Below are positions 53,612 to 63,590 of a stretch of 64,000 nt of DNA, in pieces. Made by a program: the position numbers and the translations under genes. The stretch is from positions 2,604,001 to 2,668,000 of the forward strand of contig NZ_CP070968.1 in the NCBI RefSeq assembly GCF_017086445.1, given 5' to 3'. How positions within the stretch are numbered: position 1 is the first letter of the stretch; every line of letters starts with the position of its first letter. Source of the DNA: Brevundimonas fontaquae. Its GTDB lineage: Bacteria > Pseudomonadota > Alphaproteobacteria > Caulobacterales > Caulobacteraceae. The notes under the pieces are model-generated. The model searched no databases. It saw nothing but the letters and a program-made list of their open reading frames with translations, and was not told the DNA's origin.

Positions 53612-55189
53612 ATGACGCTGACCACACGTCTCCTAGGCTTGGCCTTCGCTTCCGCCGACACTCTGGTGGAGGTGGATCCGAAGGGCGTGGTCGCCTTTGC
53701 GATCGGCGCGGGCGCCGTGGCCGGCGAAGACGCCGGCGCGACCTGGACGGGGCGTCCCCTGCTCGATCTGTTGCACGACGGCGCCTCTACCCTGACCGCC
53801 CTGCACAGCATGAAGCCCGGCGTGCGTATTCCGGCGACGTCGATCCTTGTGGCGGCCGGTCCCGACCGTGTGCGGCGCGCATCTTTCCGCGCCTTCGTGC
53901 TGCCGCAGACAGCTCCGGCCATCTCTTGCGCCATCTCGTACGAGGGCCCGGCCTTTGCGCTGGAGGATCTGGAGACCCGACCGCTTCTGGAACCGGAGGA
54001 TTTCCTGGCCGACGCCGGGCGTGTGTTGGAGTCCAACCCCGACCTGGCCCTGTCCTTCCTCGACATCACGGGGCTCGAGAACGTCACCGGCGACGCCGCC
54101 GACCGTCTCAACCGCCGCATCGAGGCAACACTGCAATCCGCCGCTGTCGAGGGATCAAGCGCGTCGCAGGTCACCGGCGTCCGCTATGCCCTGTTGCGCC
54201 CCGCCAACGATCGCCGCGACATCGCCGCCGAGATCGTTGAAGTGGGGCGCGCCGAAGGTCTCGCTCTCGAAGCCGAAGCCGTCAGCTCGCCTGTCCCGCC
54301 GGGCTCAGACACCCTATGCGTGCTTCGCGCCATGCGGTTCGCCATTGAGGGCTGCCTAAGGGGCGACGGTCTCGCCAATCCGCAGATCGCCTTCGCGGAC
54401 TCCCTGAAGCGCACATTCCGCGACGCCGAGACCTTCCGCAGCGTGGTCAAATCGCGTGAATTCCAGGTCCACTATCAGCCCATCGTCCATTTGGATTCTC
54501 GCGCCGTCCATCATTTCGAGGCCCTGACCCGCTTCAACGGAAACAGTGGTCCCGCCGACGCCATCCGCATGGCGGAGGAGCTGGACATGATCGAGTCGTT
54601 CGATCTCGCCGTGGCGGAGAAGGTCTTGAAGCGCATGCGCCAGCCCGGCGCGGGTCTGCTGAAGATGGCGATCAACGTCTCGGGCGCTTCGCTCGGCGAC
54701 GACAACTATGTGGAACAACTGCTGCGCATGACCGCCACCGCGCCCGATGAACGGCGCCGCCTGATGGTCGAGGTGACTGAAACCTCCGCCGTCTCCGACA
54801 TCGAGGCCGCAGATCGCCGTCTGGCCGCATTGCGCGAAGCGGGCATCAAGGTGTGCATCGACGACTTTGGCGCAGGCGCCGCCGCTCTTGATTATTTGCG
54901 TCGACTATCCGTGGACTCGGTCAAGATCGACGGAGCCATCGTGCGCGACATCCAGACCGATCAGCGATCCAAGGCCATGCTGCACAGCATCGTCGAGATG
55001 TGCCGCTCCATAAAGCTGGAAACCATCGCCGAAATGATCGAGACCGACGGCGTTGCGACCGAACTCAAGGCGGCAGGCGTTGATTATGGTCAAGGTTGGC
55101 TGTTCGGCCGTGCCGAGGCCGAACCGCGCACGCAGCTGACCAATCCCTCGCTCGTCCGCCGCAAGGGGGCCGTCGAGGCGTGGGGGTGA
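53612..55189 (+). CDS. EAL-domain protein with PAS-like and degenerate GGDEF-like N-terminus
   Basis: A 525-residue, soluble-looking protein. Residues 15-120 resemble a PAS-like sensor (ADTLVEVDPKGVVAFAIGAGAVAGED). Residues 145-260 have the fold order of a GGDEF domain without its motif (LALSFLDITGLENVTGD). Residues 285-510 are an EAL domain: FEALTR at 302-307, INVSGASL, EVTETS, DDFGAG, VKIDGAIV, ETIAEMIET and QGWLFGRAE. The key glutamates and the Asp pair are present, so hydrolysis of c-di-GMP is likely. It sits next to flagellar genes, which hints at motility control (inference). Confidence 0.85.
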   Translation: MTLTTRLLGLAFASADTLVEVDPKGVVAFAIGAGAVAGEDAGATWTGRPLLDLLHDGASTLTALHSMKPGVRIPATSILVAAGPDRVRRASFRAFVLPQTAPAISCAISYEGPAFALEDLETRPLLEPEDFLADAGRVLESNPDLALSFLDITGLENVTGDAADRLNRRIEATLQSAAVEGSSASQVTGVRYALLRPANDRRDIAAEIVEVGRAEGLALEAEAVSSPVPPGSDTLCVLRAMRFAIEGCLRGDGLANPQIAFADSLKRTFRDAETFRSVVKSREFQVHYQPIVHLDSRAVHHFEALTRFNGNSGPADAIRMAEELDMIESFDLAVAEKVLKRMRQPGAGLLKMAINVSGASLGDDNYVEQLLRMTATAPDERRRLMVEVTETSAVSDIEAADRRLAALREAGIKVCIDDFGAGAAALDYLRRLSVDSVKIDGAIVRDIQTDQRSKAMLHSIVEMCRSIKLETIAEMIETDGVATELKAAGVDYGQGWLFGRAEAEPRTQLTNPSLVRRKGAVEAWG

Positions 55190-55195
55190 CCGACC

Positions 55196-56806
55196 TCAGA
55201 GCTTGACCGTGCGCGCAATCTTCACCGCCGCCAGGAAATCCACGTCGTGGCTCACCACGATCAACGCGCCGTCATAGGCGTTCAGCGCCTCTTCGATCGC
55301 CGCGATGGCGTCCAGGTCGAGATGGTTGGTCGGCTCATCCAACACCAGCAACTGCGGCGGCGTCGCGCCCGTCATGACGCAGGCCAGACCCGCCCTCAGC
55401 CGCTCCCCGCCTGACAGGTCGCCGACCCGGCGCTGCGCCGCCGTGTTGCGAAACAGGAACCGCGCCAGCGCCGCCTGGGCGTCATTGACCGACCCTTGCG
55501 GGTTCAGCCGTCGCCACGCCTCCACCAGGGTTTCGTCCGGGTGGAGGATCTTGACCTCTTGGTCCAGCAGCACCGCACGCGCAGGCCGATCGACGGTCCC
55601 CATCGTCGGGTGCAGATCGCCAGTGATCAGCCGCAACAGGGTCGTCTTGCCCGCGCCGTTCGGTCCTGTGATCGCAACCCGTTCCGGCCCGACCAGCTTC
55701 AAATCAATCGGCCCGACGATCGTACGCCCCTCGGCTGTCGTCCAGCCCGCCTGGTCCAACGTCAGCACCGTCCGTCCCGTCGGCAGGCCGGTCGTCGGCA
55801 TCGGGATCGCCAGCGTCCGCGTTCGCTCCACGCGCGCTTGGGCTGAGGCCAAGGCGTCCTGCGCGGCCGCGGCCTGACGTTCGGCCAGCAAGCCGCCGCG
55901 CCCGCCCGTGTTTTCAGCGCGCTCGGCCCGGGCGCCCAGCAGAATTTTCGGCATGTCGCCCTTGGCGGCCTTGCGACGGCCGGCGGCGTCGCGGCGCGAC
56001 TGGGCCTCCATGCGCTGCTGAGCCTCGACGCCGACACGCGCCAGGTCGCGTTGAGCTTCGGCCAGATTCCGCGTCGCCGCCTCGCGCTCCAGCGCTGTTC
56101 GCTCGACATAGGCGTCATAGCCGCCGCCGTAGCTGGCGACGCCCAGGCTCGACACCTCAAGGATTCGGTCCATGCGGCGCAACAGGTTGCGATCATGGCT
56201 GACCACCACGACACCGCCGTCCCAACGCTCGATGACATCGGCGACCAGCGCCCGCGCCTGCGCATCCAGATGATTGGTCGGCTCGTCCAGCAGGATCAGA
56301 TCGGGCCGGGCCAGCCTCAAACCTGCCAGCCGCAACCGCGTCTGCTCGCCCCCGCTGAGACTGGATGTCAGGAGTTCACAATCCAGTTCCGGCAGCCCGA
56401 CGTCTCTTAAGGCCTCGTCCAGACGCGTCTCCAGCGTCCAGTCCGCCTCGGCCAGATCGTCAGCCGTTCCCTGCCCCGCCAAAACCCGCGCCACAACAGC
56501 CAGAGCCGCTCCAACGCCCAGGGTTTGAGCGACGGTCTCACCGGGGTTTGGCTCATAGCGCTGATCCAGTACGCTGATCGTTCCGGCTCGCGCGACAGCC
56601 CCCTCAGCCGGCGCAGCTTCGCCCGAAATCAGACGCAACAGCGTGCTCTTGCCCGCGCCATTGCGACCGACGACGCCGGTGCGCTCAGGCCCGAACGTCA
56701 GGCTCAGATTGTCGAAAAGGGTGGCGCCGTCCGGCGTCCTAGCGGCGACCTTGTCGAGTGTCGCGAGTGCGGACGGGGACGCGTTTCGGCTTGGGCTGAT
56801 TGGCAT
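55196..56806 (-). CDS. ABC-F family ATPase (ribosome-associated type)
   Basis: A 536-residue, soluble tandem ATPase. NBD1 has Walker A VGRNGAGKST, signature SLSGGEQTRLRLA and Walker B LILLDEPTNHLD. NBD2 has GPNGAGKTT, DLSGGERLRAGLA and LLVLDEPTNHLD. The long linker (EREAATRNLAEAQRDLARVGVEAQQRMEAQSRRDAAGRRKAAKGDMPK) is the P-site tRNA-interaction motif of ABC-F proteins. No membrane domain is present. Such proteins act on stalled ribosomes, and some protect from antibiotics. The ATG at 56806 overlaps a possible small gene upstream. Confidence 0.92.
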   Translation of the reverse strand: MPISPSRNASPSALATLDKVAARTPDGATLFDNLSLTFGPERTGVVGRNGAGKSTLLRLISGEAAPAEGAVARAGTISVLDQRYEPNPGETVAQTLGVGAALAVVARVLAGQGTADDLAEADWTLETRLDEALRDVGLPELDCELLTSSLSGGEQTRLRLAGLRLARPDLILLDEPTNHLDAQARALVADVIERWDGGVVVVSHDRNLLRRMDRILEVSSLGVASYGGGYDAYVERTALEREAATRNLAEAQRDLARVGVEAQQRMEAQSRRDAAGRRKAAKGDMPKILLGARAERAENTGGRGGLLAERQAAAAQDALASAQARVERTRTLAIPMPTTGLPTGRTVLTLDQAGWTTAEGRTIVGPIDLKLVGPERVAITGPNGAGKTTLLRLITGDLHPTMGTVDRPARAVLLDQEVKILHPDETLVEAWRRLNPQGSVNDAQAALARFLFRNTAAQRRVGDLSGGERLRAGLACVMTGATPPQLLVLDEPTNHLDLDAIAAIEEALNAYDGALIVVSHDVDFLAAVKIARTVKL

Positions 56807-56864
56807 TGAGGATCACGAGCAGCATGGCGGACAGGGCGGAACCGGTGGCCAATGCGATGATCAT
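56739..56864 (-). CDS. Possible 41-residue membrane protein overlapping the ABC-F start
   Basis: An ATG at 56864 opens a 41-residue frame, MIIALATGSALSAMLLVILNA then a basic tail (NQPKPKRVPVRTRDTRQGRR): one hydrophobic helix with a positive cytoplasmic end. AAGG lies about nine bases upstream. It overlaps the first 68 bases of the ABC-F gene in another frame. It could be a real small protein or leader, or chance. Nothing else supports it. Confidence 0.25.
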   Translation of the reverse strand: MIIALATGSALSAMLLVILNANQPKPKRVPVRTRDTRQGRR

Positions 56865-56981
56865 GATCGTCAAACCTTCTGCAAAACGCGTCAGAATGAG
56901 GAGGATGGGTCGTAATCCCGCAATGCGCAAGTCTGGCGTCGAACACGGCCGCGTGAGAAGCTTGGCGTTGAGGAGATAACC

Positions 56982-57416
56982 ATGAAGACCGTCATTACCC
57001 TCGCCATCGTCTCCACATTGGCTTGCGCCGCATGCGCGACTGCGCCGGACCGGCCGCCGTCAGCCCCGGATTACAGCGCCGTTCCGACCCAGGCGCCGAC
57101 GCCCAACGCGCGGCTCTATGCCGCCTGCCTGGAGCAGGCCGCCGCAGCCGACGCCTATCGCCGCGCGGACAACAGGGACGGCGCGGAATATATCCTGTTT
57201 ACCTGCACGGGTGCGCCGGCCGCCGCCTTCGCAACAGCCTTGATCCCTTGGAGCGAGAAGATCGGATCGACATTCCAGCGTGACGGGCGCACGTTCCGCT
57301 CGACCGCAAAGGTCGAGGCCGACCTGTTCGGAGTCGATTCCTGCTCGACCGATGCGATGGGCGGAGACACTGTCTGCATCCTGTCATTCAACGCCGGCGA
57401 CTTCCTCGACCAATAG
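56982..57416 (+). CDS. Putative lipoprotein, unknown function
   Basis: A 144-residue envelope protein. The signal is MKTVITLAIVSTLACAACAT with a lipobox-like CAAC at Cys18, followed by a Pro-rich spacer. The mature part has five Cys (YAACLEQAAAADAYRRAD, FTCTGA, DSCSTDA, TVCILSF) and an N-terminal helix, AAADAYRRADNRDGAEYILFTC. I do not recognise the family. The truncated haemoglobin gene follows 25 bases downstream on the same strand. Confidence 0.65.
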   Translation: MKTVITLAIVSTLACAACATAPDRPPSAPDYSAVPTQAPTPNARLYAACLEQAAAADAYRRADNRDGAEYILFTCTGAPAAAFATALIPWSEKIGSTFQRDGRTFRSTAKVEADLFGVDSCSTDAMGGDTVCILSFNAGDFLDQ

Positions 57417-57441
57417 GATGGCGACGGCTAGACCAGCCGTC

Positions 57442-57936
57442 ATGCAAACCCGTTTCCGCATCGAAGACCCCGCCGACGCCGCCGCGCGGCGCGAAGCCGC
57501 CGTCCAGCGCCTGCGGGACGAGACAGGCATAGACGAGGCCATGATCGACGCCCTGGTCGAAGGCTTCTACGCCCGCATCCGCGACGACGCCCTGATCGGC
57601 CCGATCTTCGCGGACCGGATCACCGACTGGGCGCCACACCTGGCGCAGATGAAGCTGTTCTGGTCGTCCGTCGCCCTGTCTACCGGCGTCTATCAGGGCC
57701 GGCCGATGCCGAAACACCTGCCCCTTCCCATCGATGCGCGGCATTTCGATCGCTGGCTGGCGCTATTCGCCGATACCGCGCGCACCCTGTGCCCGCCCAT
57801 CGCCGCCGACCACTTCATCGAACGCGCCCGCCGCATCGCCGAAAGCCTGGAACTGGGTGTCGCAAACGCCAGCGGTGCGCTTCTGGCCAAGGGCGAGCGT
57901 TTCGTGCGGCCCACGCAGGCGTCGACGCCGGATTGA
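57442..57936 (+). CDS. Group III truncated haemoglobin
   Basis: A 164-residue, single-domain globin of the 2/2 group III type. Helix B/C region MIDALVEGFYARIRDDALIGPIFADRI and ITDWAPHLAQMKLFWSSVALSTGVYQGRPMPKHLPLPIDARHFDRWLALFADT match. The latter stretch contains the F-helix proximal His and the Trp of the group III signature. It should bind heme and diatomic ligands such as O2 and NO. The role may be NO detoxification or sensing. It is 110 bases upstream of uvrA, with a LexA box in between. Confidence 0.92.
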   Translation: MQTRFRIEDPADAAARREAAVQRLRDETGIDEAMIDALVEGFYARIRDDALIGPIFADRITDWAPHLAQMKLFWSSVALSTGVYQGRPMPKHLPLPIDARHFDRWLALFADTARTLCPPIAADHFIERARRIAESLELGVANASGALLAKGERFVRPTQASTPD

Positions 57937-57951
57937 TGCACCGGCCGCAAT

Positions 57952-57966
57952 GTTCCTACATTGTTC
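57952..57966. promoter_or_regulatory. uvrA: LexA (SOS) box of uvrA
   Basis: GTTC at 57952-57955, seven bases, GTTC at 57963-57966: the alphaproteobacterial LexA operator, about 80 bases upstream of the uvrA ATG. uvrA is an established LexA target in the class. Confidence 0.85.
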
Positions 57967-58046
57967 TTGCTTCAATCACGCGATTCGTCCCCATATAGCG
58001 ATGTCGCGCCGGACCCGCCGGCCCACCTCCGCGTTCTCCGGACAGC

Positions 58047-60992
58047 ATGACCGAAAAGCACAACTTTATCCGCGTTCGCGGCGCCCGCGAGCACAATCTC
58101 AAGGGCGTGGATCTCGACATTCCGCGTGAACAGCTGGTGGTGATGACCGGCCTGTCGGGGTCGGGCAAATCCTCGCTGGCGTTCGACACCATCTATGCCG
58201 AGGGCCAGCGCCGCTATGTCGAGAGCCTGTCGGCCTATGCCCGTCAATTTCTGGAGTTGATGGGCAAGCCGGACGTGGACCTGATCGAAGGCCTGTCCCC
58301 GGCCATCTCCATCGAACAGAAGACGACGTCCAAGAACCCGCGCTCGACCGTAGGCACGGTGACGGAAATCCATGACTATATGCGCCTGCTGTGGGCGCGG
58401 GTCGGGGTGCCCTATTCGCCGGCGACCGGCCTGCCCATCGAGAGCCAGACCGTCAGCCAGATGGTCGACAAGCTGGTAGCCTTGCCGGACGGCGAGCGCA
58501 TCCTGCTGCTCGCCCCCGTCGTTCGCGGCCGCAAGGGCGAGTACAAGAAGGAAATCGCCGAGTGGCAGCGCCAGGGCTTCCAGCGCCTGAAGATCGACGG
58601 CCAGTTCTATCCGGTCGACGAAGCGCCCACGCTGGACAAGAAGTTCAAGCACGACATCGACATCGTCGTGGACCGGATCGTCACCAAACCGGATCAGGAA
58701 GCGCGCTACGCCGACAGCCTGCAGACGGCGCTGGGTCTGGCCGACGGCATCGCCAACGCCGAATGGGCCTCGACCGCCGAGGGTGAGACGGCGCCCCGCT
58801 CCATTCTGTTTTCTGAACGGTTCGCCTGCCCAGTTTCGGGTTTTACGATCAGCGAGATCGAGCCGCGCCTGTTCTCATTCAACAACCCCTTCGGCGCCTG
58901 CCCGGTCTGCGACGGCCTGGGGGTCAAGCTGGCCTTTGATGCCGATCTGGTGATCCCGGACCGCGACAAGACCCTGCACAAGGGCGCCGTTGCGCCATGG
59001 GCGCGTGGGCCGTCGCCGCTCTACACCCAGACCCTGCAGTCGCTCAGCCTCCACTACGGCTTCTCGATGGACAAGCCGTGGCGCGACCTGCCCGCCCAGG
59101 CGCACAAGGCCATCCTGCACGGCACGGGGTCCGAGAAGATCAAGTTCGTCTACGACGACAACGCCCGCAAATACGAGGTCTCCAAGCCGTTCGAGGGCGT
59201 GCTGCCGAACCTGGAACGGCGCTGGCGCGAGACCGATAGCGCCTGGGTGCGCGAGGAACTGGCGCGCTATCAGTCCGAGACGCCCTGCGACGCCTGCCAC
59301 GGCAAGCGGCTGAAGCCCGAGGCCCTGGCGGTCAAGGTCGGCGGCGAGGACATCGCCGACATCTCCACCCTGTCGATCTCCAAGGCCTATTTGTGGTTCT
59401 CGACACTGGAAGAAAACCTGACCGAAAAGCAGATGGAAATCGCCCGGCGAATCCTGAAGGAAATCTGCGACCGGCTGCGCTTCCTGAACAACGTCGGCCT
59501 GGACTATCTGAACCTGTCCCGATCCTCAGGCACCCTATCGGGCGGCGAGAGCCAGCGCATCCGCCTGGCGTCGCAGATCGGCTCGGGCCTCACCGGCGTC
59601 CTCTATGTGCTGGACGAGCCGTCCATCGGCCTGCACCAACGCGACAATACCCGCCTGCTGGAAAGCCTGAAGGGGCTGCGCGATCTCGGCAACTCGGTCC
59701 TCGTGGTCGAGCATGACGAAGAAGCCATCCTGACCGCGGACTACGTCATCGACATGGGCCCGGCCGCCGGTGTTCATGGCGGCCAGGTCTGCGCCGAGGG
59801 CACGCCGGCCCAGGTCATGGCCAACCCCAAGTCCCTGACCGGCAAATACCTGACCGGTGAGCGCGAGATCGAAATCCCCGCCGAGGGTCGCCGCCCCATC
59901 AACCGCAAGCGGATGCTGAAGATCAGCGGCGCGAGCGGCAACAATCTGAAGAGCGTCACGGGCGAAATCCCGGTCGGCGTCTTCACCTGCATCACCGGCG
60001 TCTCGGGCGGCGGCAAGTCCACCTTCACCATCGAGACCCTGTACAAGGCCGCCGCGCGCCGCCTGAACAATGCATCGGAGGCCCCTGCCCCCTTCGATCG
60101 GATCGAAGGGCTGGAGCATTTCGACAAGGTCATCGACATCGACCAGTCGCCCATCGGCCGCACCCCGCGCTCGAACCCCGCGACCTACACGGGCGCCTTT
60201 GGCCCCATTCGCGACTGGTACGCCGGCCTGCCGGAATCCAAGGCGCGCGGCTATGGCCCCGGCCGGTTCAGCTTCAACGTCAAGGGCGGGCGCTGCGAGG
60301 CCTGCCAGGGCGACGGCGTCATCAAGATCGAGATGCACTTCCTGCCGGACGTCTATGTCACTTGCGACGTCTGCAAGGGCAAACGCTACAACCGCGAGAC
60401 GCTGGAGATCGTGTTCAAGGGCAAGTCCATTTCGGACGTGCTGGACATGACGGTCGAGGAGGCGGCGACCTTTTTCAAGGCTGTGCCGCCGATCCGCGAC
60501 AAGATGCTGACGCTGGAACGAGTCGGCCTGGGCTACGTCAAGGTCGGCCAGCCAGCGACCACCCTGTCGGGCGGCGAGGCCCAGCGGGTCAAACTGTCCA
60601 AGGAGTTGTCCAAGCGCGCCACCGGCCGCACCCTGTACATCCTCGACGAGCCGACCACCGGCCTGCACTTCGAGGATACGCGCAAGCTGCTTGAGGTGCT
60701 GCAGGAACTGGTCGAGGCCGGGAACACCATCGTGGTGATCGAACACAACCTCGATGTCATCAAGGTCGCCGACTATCTGCTCGACTTCGGCCCCGAGGGC
60801 GGCGATGGCGGCGGCGAGATCGTCGCGGTCGGCACGCCCGAACAGGTCGCGGACAACAAGGCCAGCTGGACCGGCAAATACCTCAAGGAGGTGCTGGATC
60901 GGCACGAGGACCGCCGCAAGGCGCGCGTGGCGGCCTTGAGCGGTTCCGTCGATGCTCCGGCTAAGAAGAAAAGGGTGAAGGCGTCGGTCTGA
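58047..60992 (+). CDS. uvrA: Excinuclease ABC subunit A
   Basis: A 981-residue nucleotide excision repair ATPase that recognises bulky DNA lesions with UvrB. The first ATPase has Walker [11 protein letters not shown] (34-43), zinc-finger region [28 protein letters not shown], and signature [19 protein letters not shown]. The second has Walker [11 protein letters not shown] near 655 and zinc finger [29 protein letters not shown]. Its signature is [18 protein letters not shown] and its Walker B is [19 protein letters not shown]. The start is the ATG at 58047. A LexA box lies upstream. Confidence 0.98.
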   Translation: MTEKHNFIRVRGAREHNLKGVDLDIPREQLVVMTGLSGSGKSSLAFDTIYAEGQRRYVESLSAYARQFLELMGKPDVDLIEGLSPAISIEQKTTSKNPRSTVGTVTEIHDYMRLLWARVGVPYSPATGLPIESQTVSQMVDKLVALPDGERILLLAPVVRGRKGEYKKEIAEWQRQGFQRLKIDGQFYPVDEAPTLDKKFKHDIDIVVDRIVTKPDQEARYADSLQTALGLADGIANAEWASTAEGETAPRSILFSERFACPVSGFTISEIEPRLFSFNNPFGACPVCDGLGVKLAFDADLVIPDRDKTLHKGAVAPWARGPSPLYTQTLQSLSLHYGFSMDKPWRDLPAQAHKAILHGTGSEKIKFVYDDNARKYEVSKPFEGVLPNLERRWRETDSAWVREELARYQSETPCDACHGKRLKPEALAVKVGGEDIADISTLSISKAYLWFSTLEENLTEKQMEIARRILKEICDRLRFLNNVGLDYLNLSRSSGTLSGGESQRIRLASQIGSGLTGVLYVLDEPSIGLHQRDNTRLLESLKGLRDLGNSVLVVEHDEEAILTADYVIDMGPAAGVHGGQVCAEGTPAQVMANPKSLTGKYLTGEREIEIPAEGRRPINRKRMLKISGASGNNLKSVTGEIPVGVFTCITGVSGGGKSTFTIETLYKAAARRLNNASEAPAPFDRIEGLEHFDKVIDIDQSPIGRTPRSNPATYTGAFGPIRDWYAGLPESKARGYGPGRFSFNVKGGRCEACQGDGVIKIEMHFLPDVYVTCDVCKGKRYNRETLEIVFKGKSISDVLDMTVEEAATFFKAVPPIRDKMLTLERVGLGYVKVGQPATTLSGGEAQRVKLSKELSKRATGRTLYILDEPTTGLHFEDTRKLLEVLQELVEAGNTIVVIEHNLDVIKVADYLLDFGPEGGDGGGEIVAVGTPEQVADNKASWTGKYLKEVLDRHEDRRKARVAALSGSVDAPAKKKRVKASV

Positions 60993-60995
60993 TCG

Positions 60996-61898
60996 TTAGG
61001 AAAAGACGTCGGTCGACTGACCGCCTCGAAGCCCATTCCAGGCCGCTGCGAACGGGGCATACAGCACCGCGAGTTGCAGCGCGGCGAGGAAGGCGTTGAC
61101 GATCGACGACACCAGGATCGCCGGCCAGGCCTGCATCAGGATCTGACCCAATCCCTCGCCGTCGAAGCGCGCCAGCGTCTGGATGCCGCCGGTGGCGAGG
61201 TCTGCCGCTGCGCCGATGATCATGCCCAGGATGCTGACGATCAAGGACATGATGATGGCGATCACGGCCATGCCCAGCAGCGACCAGAAATGTCCTTTTG
61301 TGGCGGCGAACGATTCCACGATGGTGATCTTGCGGCGATCGATCGTCATCGGCACCGCAAGGCTGAACTTGATCGCCAGCCAGACGATCAAGGCGAAGAC
61401 GGCGAAGATCAGGAGCACGCCGGCCAAAATCAGCAGCGCCTGACCCGACGCGGCGCCGAAACCGATGGCCGCGCCGACCACCATCATGCCGACACCCGAC
61501 GCTAGACCGACAGCCAAGCTAATCACCAGACTGACCGCCAGAACACGGGCCTCATCCATACCGAGCCGCAGATAGCCCCACGACGACTCGTCCGGCCGCA
61601 AGACCGAGCGCGCCACCGCGGCGCTCAGTACCGCGCCGACCAATAGAACGATGGGCGCGGCCCAGATCACGGCGCCGGCATAGGTCTGAACCAAGGCCTG
61701 AAACTCGGCTATCGAGGGACTAGCCGACTGTTCCAGCGCCTTGCTGGCCGCCACAAAACTCGCCAGCTTGTCTGCGCCCAGGCCGAACATGGCGACATAG
61801 ACGGCCAGATAGACCAGGCCCCAGGCGACCGCGACGATCGGATGCCGACGAACGACTCGGAAGCCTTCGAAGGCCGCGTCGGTGGCGGAAAAACTCAT
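60996..61898 (-). CDS. Multi-pass membrane protein, unknown function
   Basis: A 300-residue inner membrane protein with about six hydrophobic helices: IVAVAWGLVYLAVYVAMFGLG, AVIWAAPIVLLVGAVLSAAVA, VLAVSLVISLAVGLASGVGMMVVG, ILAGVLLIFAVFALIVWLAIKF, LLGMAVIAIIMSLIVSILGMII and ILVSSIVNAFLAALQLAVLYAPF. It resembles the 'glycerophosphoryl diester phosphodiesterase membrane domain'-like hypothetical proteins common in alphaproteobacteria, which have no assigned role. The ATG at 61898 has GGAG seven bases upstream. It is convergent with uvrA and lies downstream of the lipid-transport operon, perhaps unlinked. Confidence 0.75.
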   Translation of the reverse strand: MSFSATDAAFEGFRVVRRHPIVAVAWGLVYLAVYVAMFGLGADKLASFVAASKALEQSASPSIAEFQALVQTYAGAVIWAAPIVLLVGAVLSAAVARSVLRPDESSWGYLRLGMDEARVLAVSLVISLAVGLASGVGMMVVGAAIGFGAASGQALLILAGVLLIFAVFALIVWLAIKFSLAVPMTIDRRKITIVESFAATKGHFWSLLGMAVIAIIMSLIVSILGMIIGAAADLATGGIQTLARFDGEGLGQILMQAWPAILVSSIVNAFLAALQLAVLYAPFAAAWNGLRGGQSTDVFS

Positions 61899-61992
61899 GA
61901 CAACTCCGGGAGCAGATTCGCAGCGCACCCTAGCGCATACGCAAGCCTACGTCCCGCACCGCCGCCGTCACGGCGTCATGCGTTCGATCGCC

Positions 61993-62643
61993 TCAGTTCG
62001 CGGAGGCGATCGTCCAGTCCGCGATCTGGGTGTTGATGTCGCGCGTCGCCGTGTCGAAGGCTGCAACGATGGCGGACACGCGGTTGTCGCCGGCGGGCTG
62101 GGTCACGGTGAACACCCGCTCGACCGAGCGGCCTTCCTCGGGACGAATGGTCCCGCCGCCAGCGCGCCGTTCCGGGGTGGAGCGCAGCTGCGCCCGTGCG
62201 GTCACGACGACATCCGGCACGGCGCCCGGCGCGGCGTATCGCGCCTCGAACGTCGTGACCGTGACCTGCAGGATCAGCGGCGGCGTCCCCGGCTCGCGGC
62301 GACCCAGCACGCGAATGCGGTCGGCGCGGTTGGCGAAGGCCGCCTTCAGGCTGTCGTCAAACAGGGTCGAGGCCGGCGACACCCAGCGTGCGCCGCCGAT
62401 ATAGGCCGTCTCTAGACCCGTGACGCCCAGGATCTTGTCGTCGCCGGTCGCCTGCGGAAACTCGATGCGGCGGATCGAGACCGTGAGAGGCGCAGGGGTG
62501 TCGCCCACTGCCGACGGCGCGGCCATCGGCAGACCGAACCGATAGTTCTGCACCGGGTCCGGCGACGACAGCAGGGCGCATCCGCTCAGCGCGGTCAGGA
62601 CAGCGGCGGACGCCGCCAGACGAAGGACAGGACGAGGGATCAC
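61993..62643 (-). CDS. ABC transport auxiliary lipoprotein (PqiC/MlaC-associated, DUF330-type)
   Basis: A 216-residue outer-membrane-type lipoprotein. Its lipobox is LSGC at Cys22 (MIPRPVLRLAASAAVLTALSGCALL). The domain is the ABC_trans_aux family (LTVSIRRIEFPQATGDDKILGVTGLETAYIGGARWVSPASTLFDDSLKAAFAN, ILQVTVTTFEARYA). It partners MCE proteins, as PqiC does PqiB. It overlaps mlaD by four bases (ATGA), giving the order ATPase-MlaD-lipoprotein on the minus strand. Confidence 0.88.
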   Translation of the reverse strand: MIPRPVLRLAASAAVLTALSGCALLSSPDPVQNYRFGLPMAAPSAVGDTPAPLTVSIRRIEFPQATGDDKILGVTGLETAYIGGARWVSPASTLFDDSLKAAFANRADRIRVLGRREPGTPPLILQVTVTTFEARYAAPGAVPDVVVTARAQLRSTPERRAGGGTIRPEEGRSVERVFTVTQPAGDNRVSAIVAAFDTATRDINTQIADWTIASAN

Positions 62644-63578
62644 GGCTGCACCTCCAGCTCTTTGGATTTCGGACGACCGATAAAGTCGCGCGGGCTGGCG
62701 CGGACGTCGTCGATCAGGGATTGCAGAGACCGGGTGGCGTCTTGCAGTTCTTCGATCGTGCCGGTCAGTTGCGGCAGGCTGGTCGTCGCAAAGTCACCCA
62801 GCGGACGCTCCAGACCCGTAATCGAACGGTTGGCAGAGGCGATCGCCGTGCGGGCCTCCGCCGTCGCCGAGTTGATATTAGCGATGGCTTGGCGACCGTC
62901 CGTATTGATGATCTGACGCGTGTCGACGGCTAGGGCCTGATATTCCTTCACCGCCGCGTTGGCGTTGGTCACGGCCTCTTCCAACTGCTGGAAGATGGCC
63001 TTGCGGGCTTCCAGTTCGGTCGTCAGGGCCTCGACGTTCTTCACACTGGTGGAGAAGCTGCGGATATTGTCATCGGACATGACGCGGTTGATCCGGTTCA
63101 GCGCATCCACGGTCTGGGCCAGAACCGTGCCCGAACCACTCAACAGTTCAGCGATCGGCGACGGCTGGCTTTGCAGCACGGGCACGACATTATCCGGATA
63201 CTGCTCTTTCAGCAGGGCGCTGTTGGGCGAACCGGCAGTGATCTGGATGTAGTTCAGGCCGGTGATCCCTTGCGGCTCCAGCTGCGCGCGCGAGGTGACG
63301 CGCACCGGCGTCGTGCCGTCCACGCGGACACGGGCGATGACCTGGTCGCCGCGCTTGGTGTCGATGTTCAGGTCGGTGACCTCGCCGACGCGGATGCCGT
63401 TGAAATGCACCTCGCCGCCTTCGGACAGGCCGTTCACCGGCCCATAGAAGACGATATCGTACATGTCGTAGTCGCTGTTGAACTGCAGCCGGGCCAGCCA
63501 GATGGTGAACACCGCCAGGGCCGCCAGAAGGGCGACGGTGGCGATGCCGACGGCCGCGTAATGTGCGTCTCTTTCCAT
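62640..63578 (-). CDS. MCE-family substrate-binding protein (MlaD-like)
   Basis: A 312-residue periplasmic protein anchored by one N-terminal helix (YAAVGIATVALLAALAVFTIWLARLQF). The MCE domain (YDIVFYGPVNGLSEGGEVHFNGIRVGEVTDLNIDTKRGDQVIARVRVDGTTPVRVTSRAQLEPQGITGLNYIQITAGS) binds lipid as a hexamer. A long helical tail follows (NVEALTTELEARKAIFQQLEEAVTNANAAVKEYQAL). It belongs to retrograde phospholipid or other lipid transport. The ABC ATPase precedes it and the lipoprotein follows. Confidence 0.92.
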   Translation of the reverse strand: MERDAHYAAVGIATVALLAALAVFTIWLARLQFNSDYDMYDIVFYGPVNGLSEGGEVHFNGIRVGEVTDLNIDTKRGDQVIARVRVDGTTPVRVTSRAQLEPQGITGLNYIQITAGSPNSALLKEQYPDNVVPVLQSQPSPIAELLSGSGTVLAQTVDALNRINRVMSDDNIRSFSTSVKNVEALTTELEARKAIFQQLEEAVTNANAAVKEYQALAVDTRQIINTDGRQAIANINSATAEARTAIASANRSITGLERPLGDFATTSLPQLTGTIEELQDATRSLQSLIDDVRASPRDFIGRPKSKELEVQP

Positions 63579-63590
63579 GATCCGCTCTCC

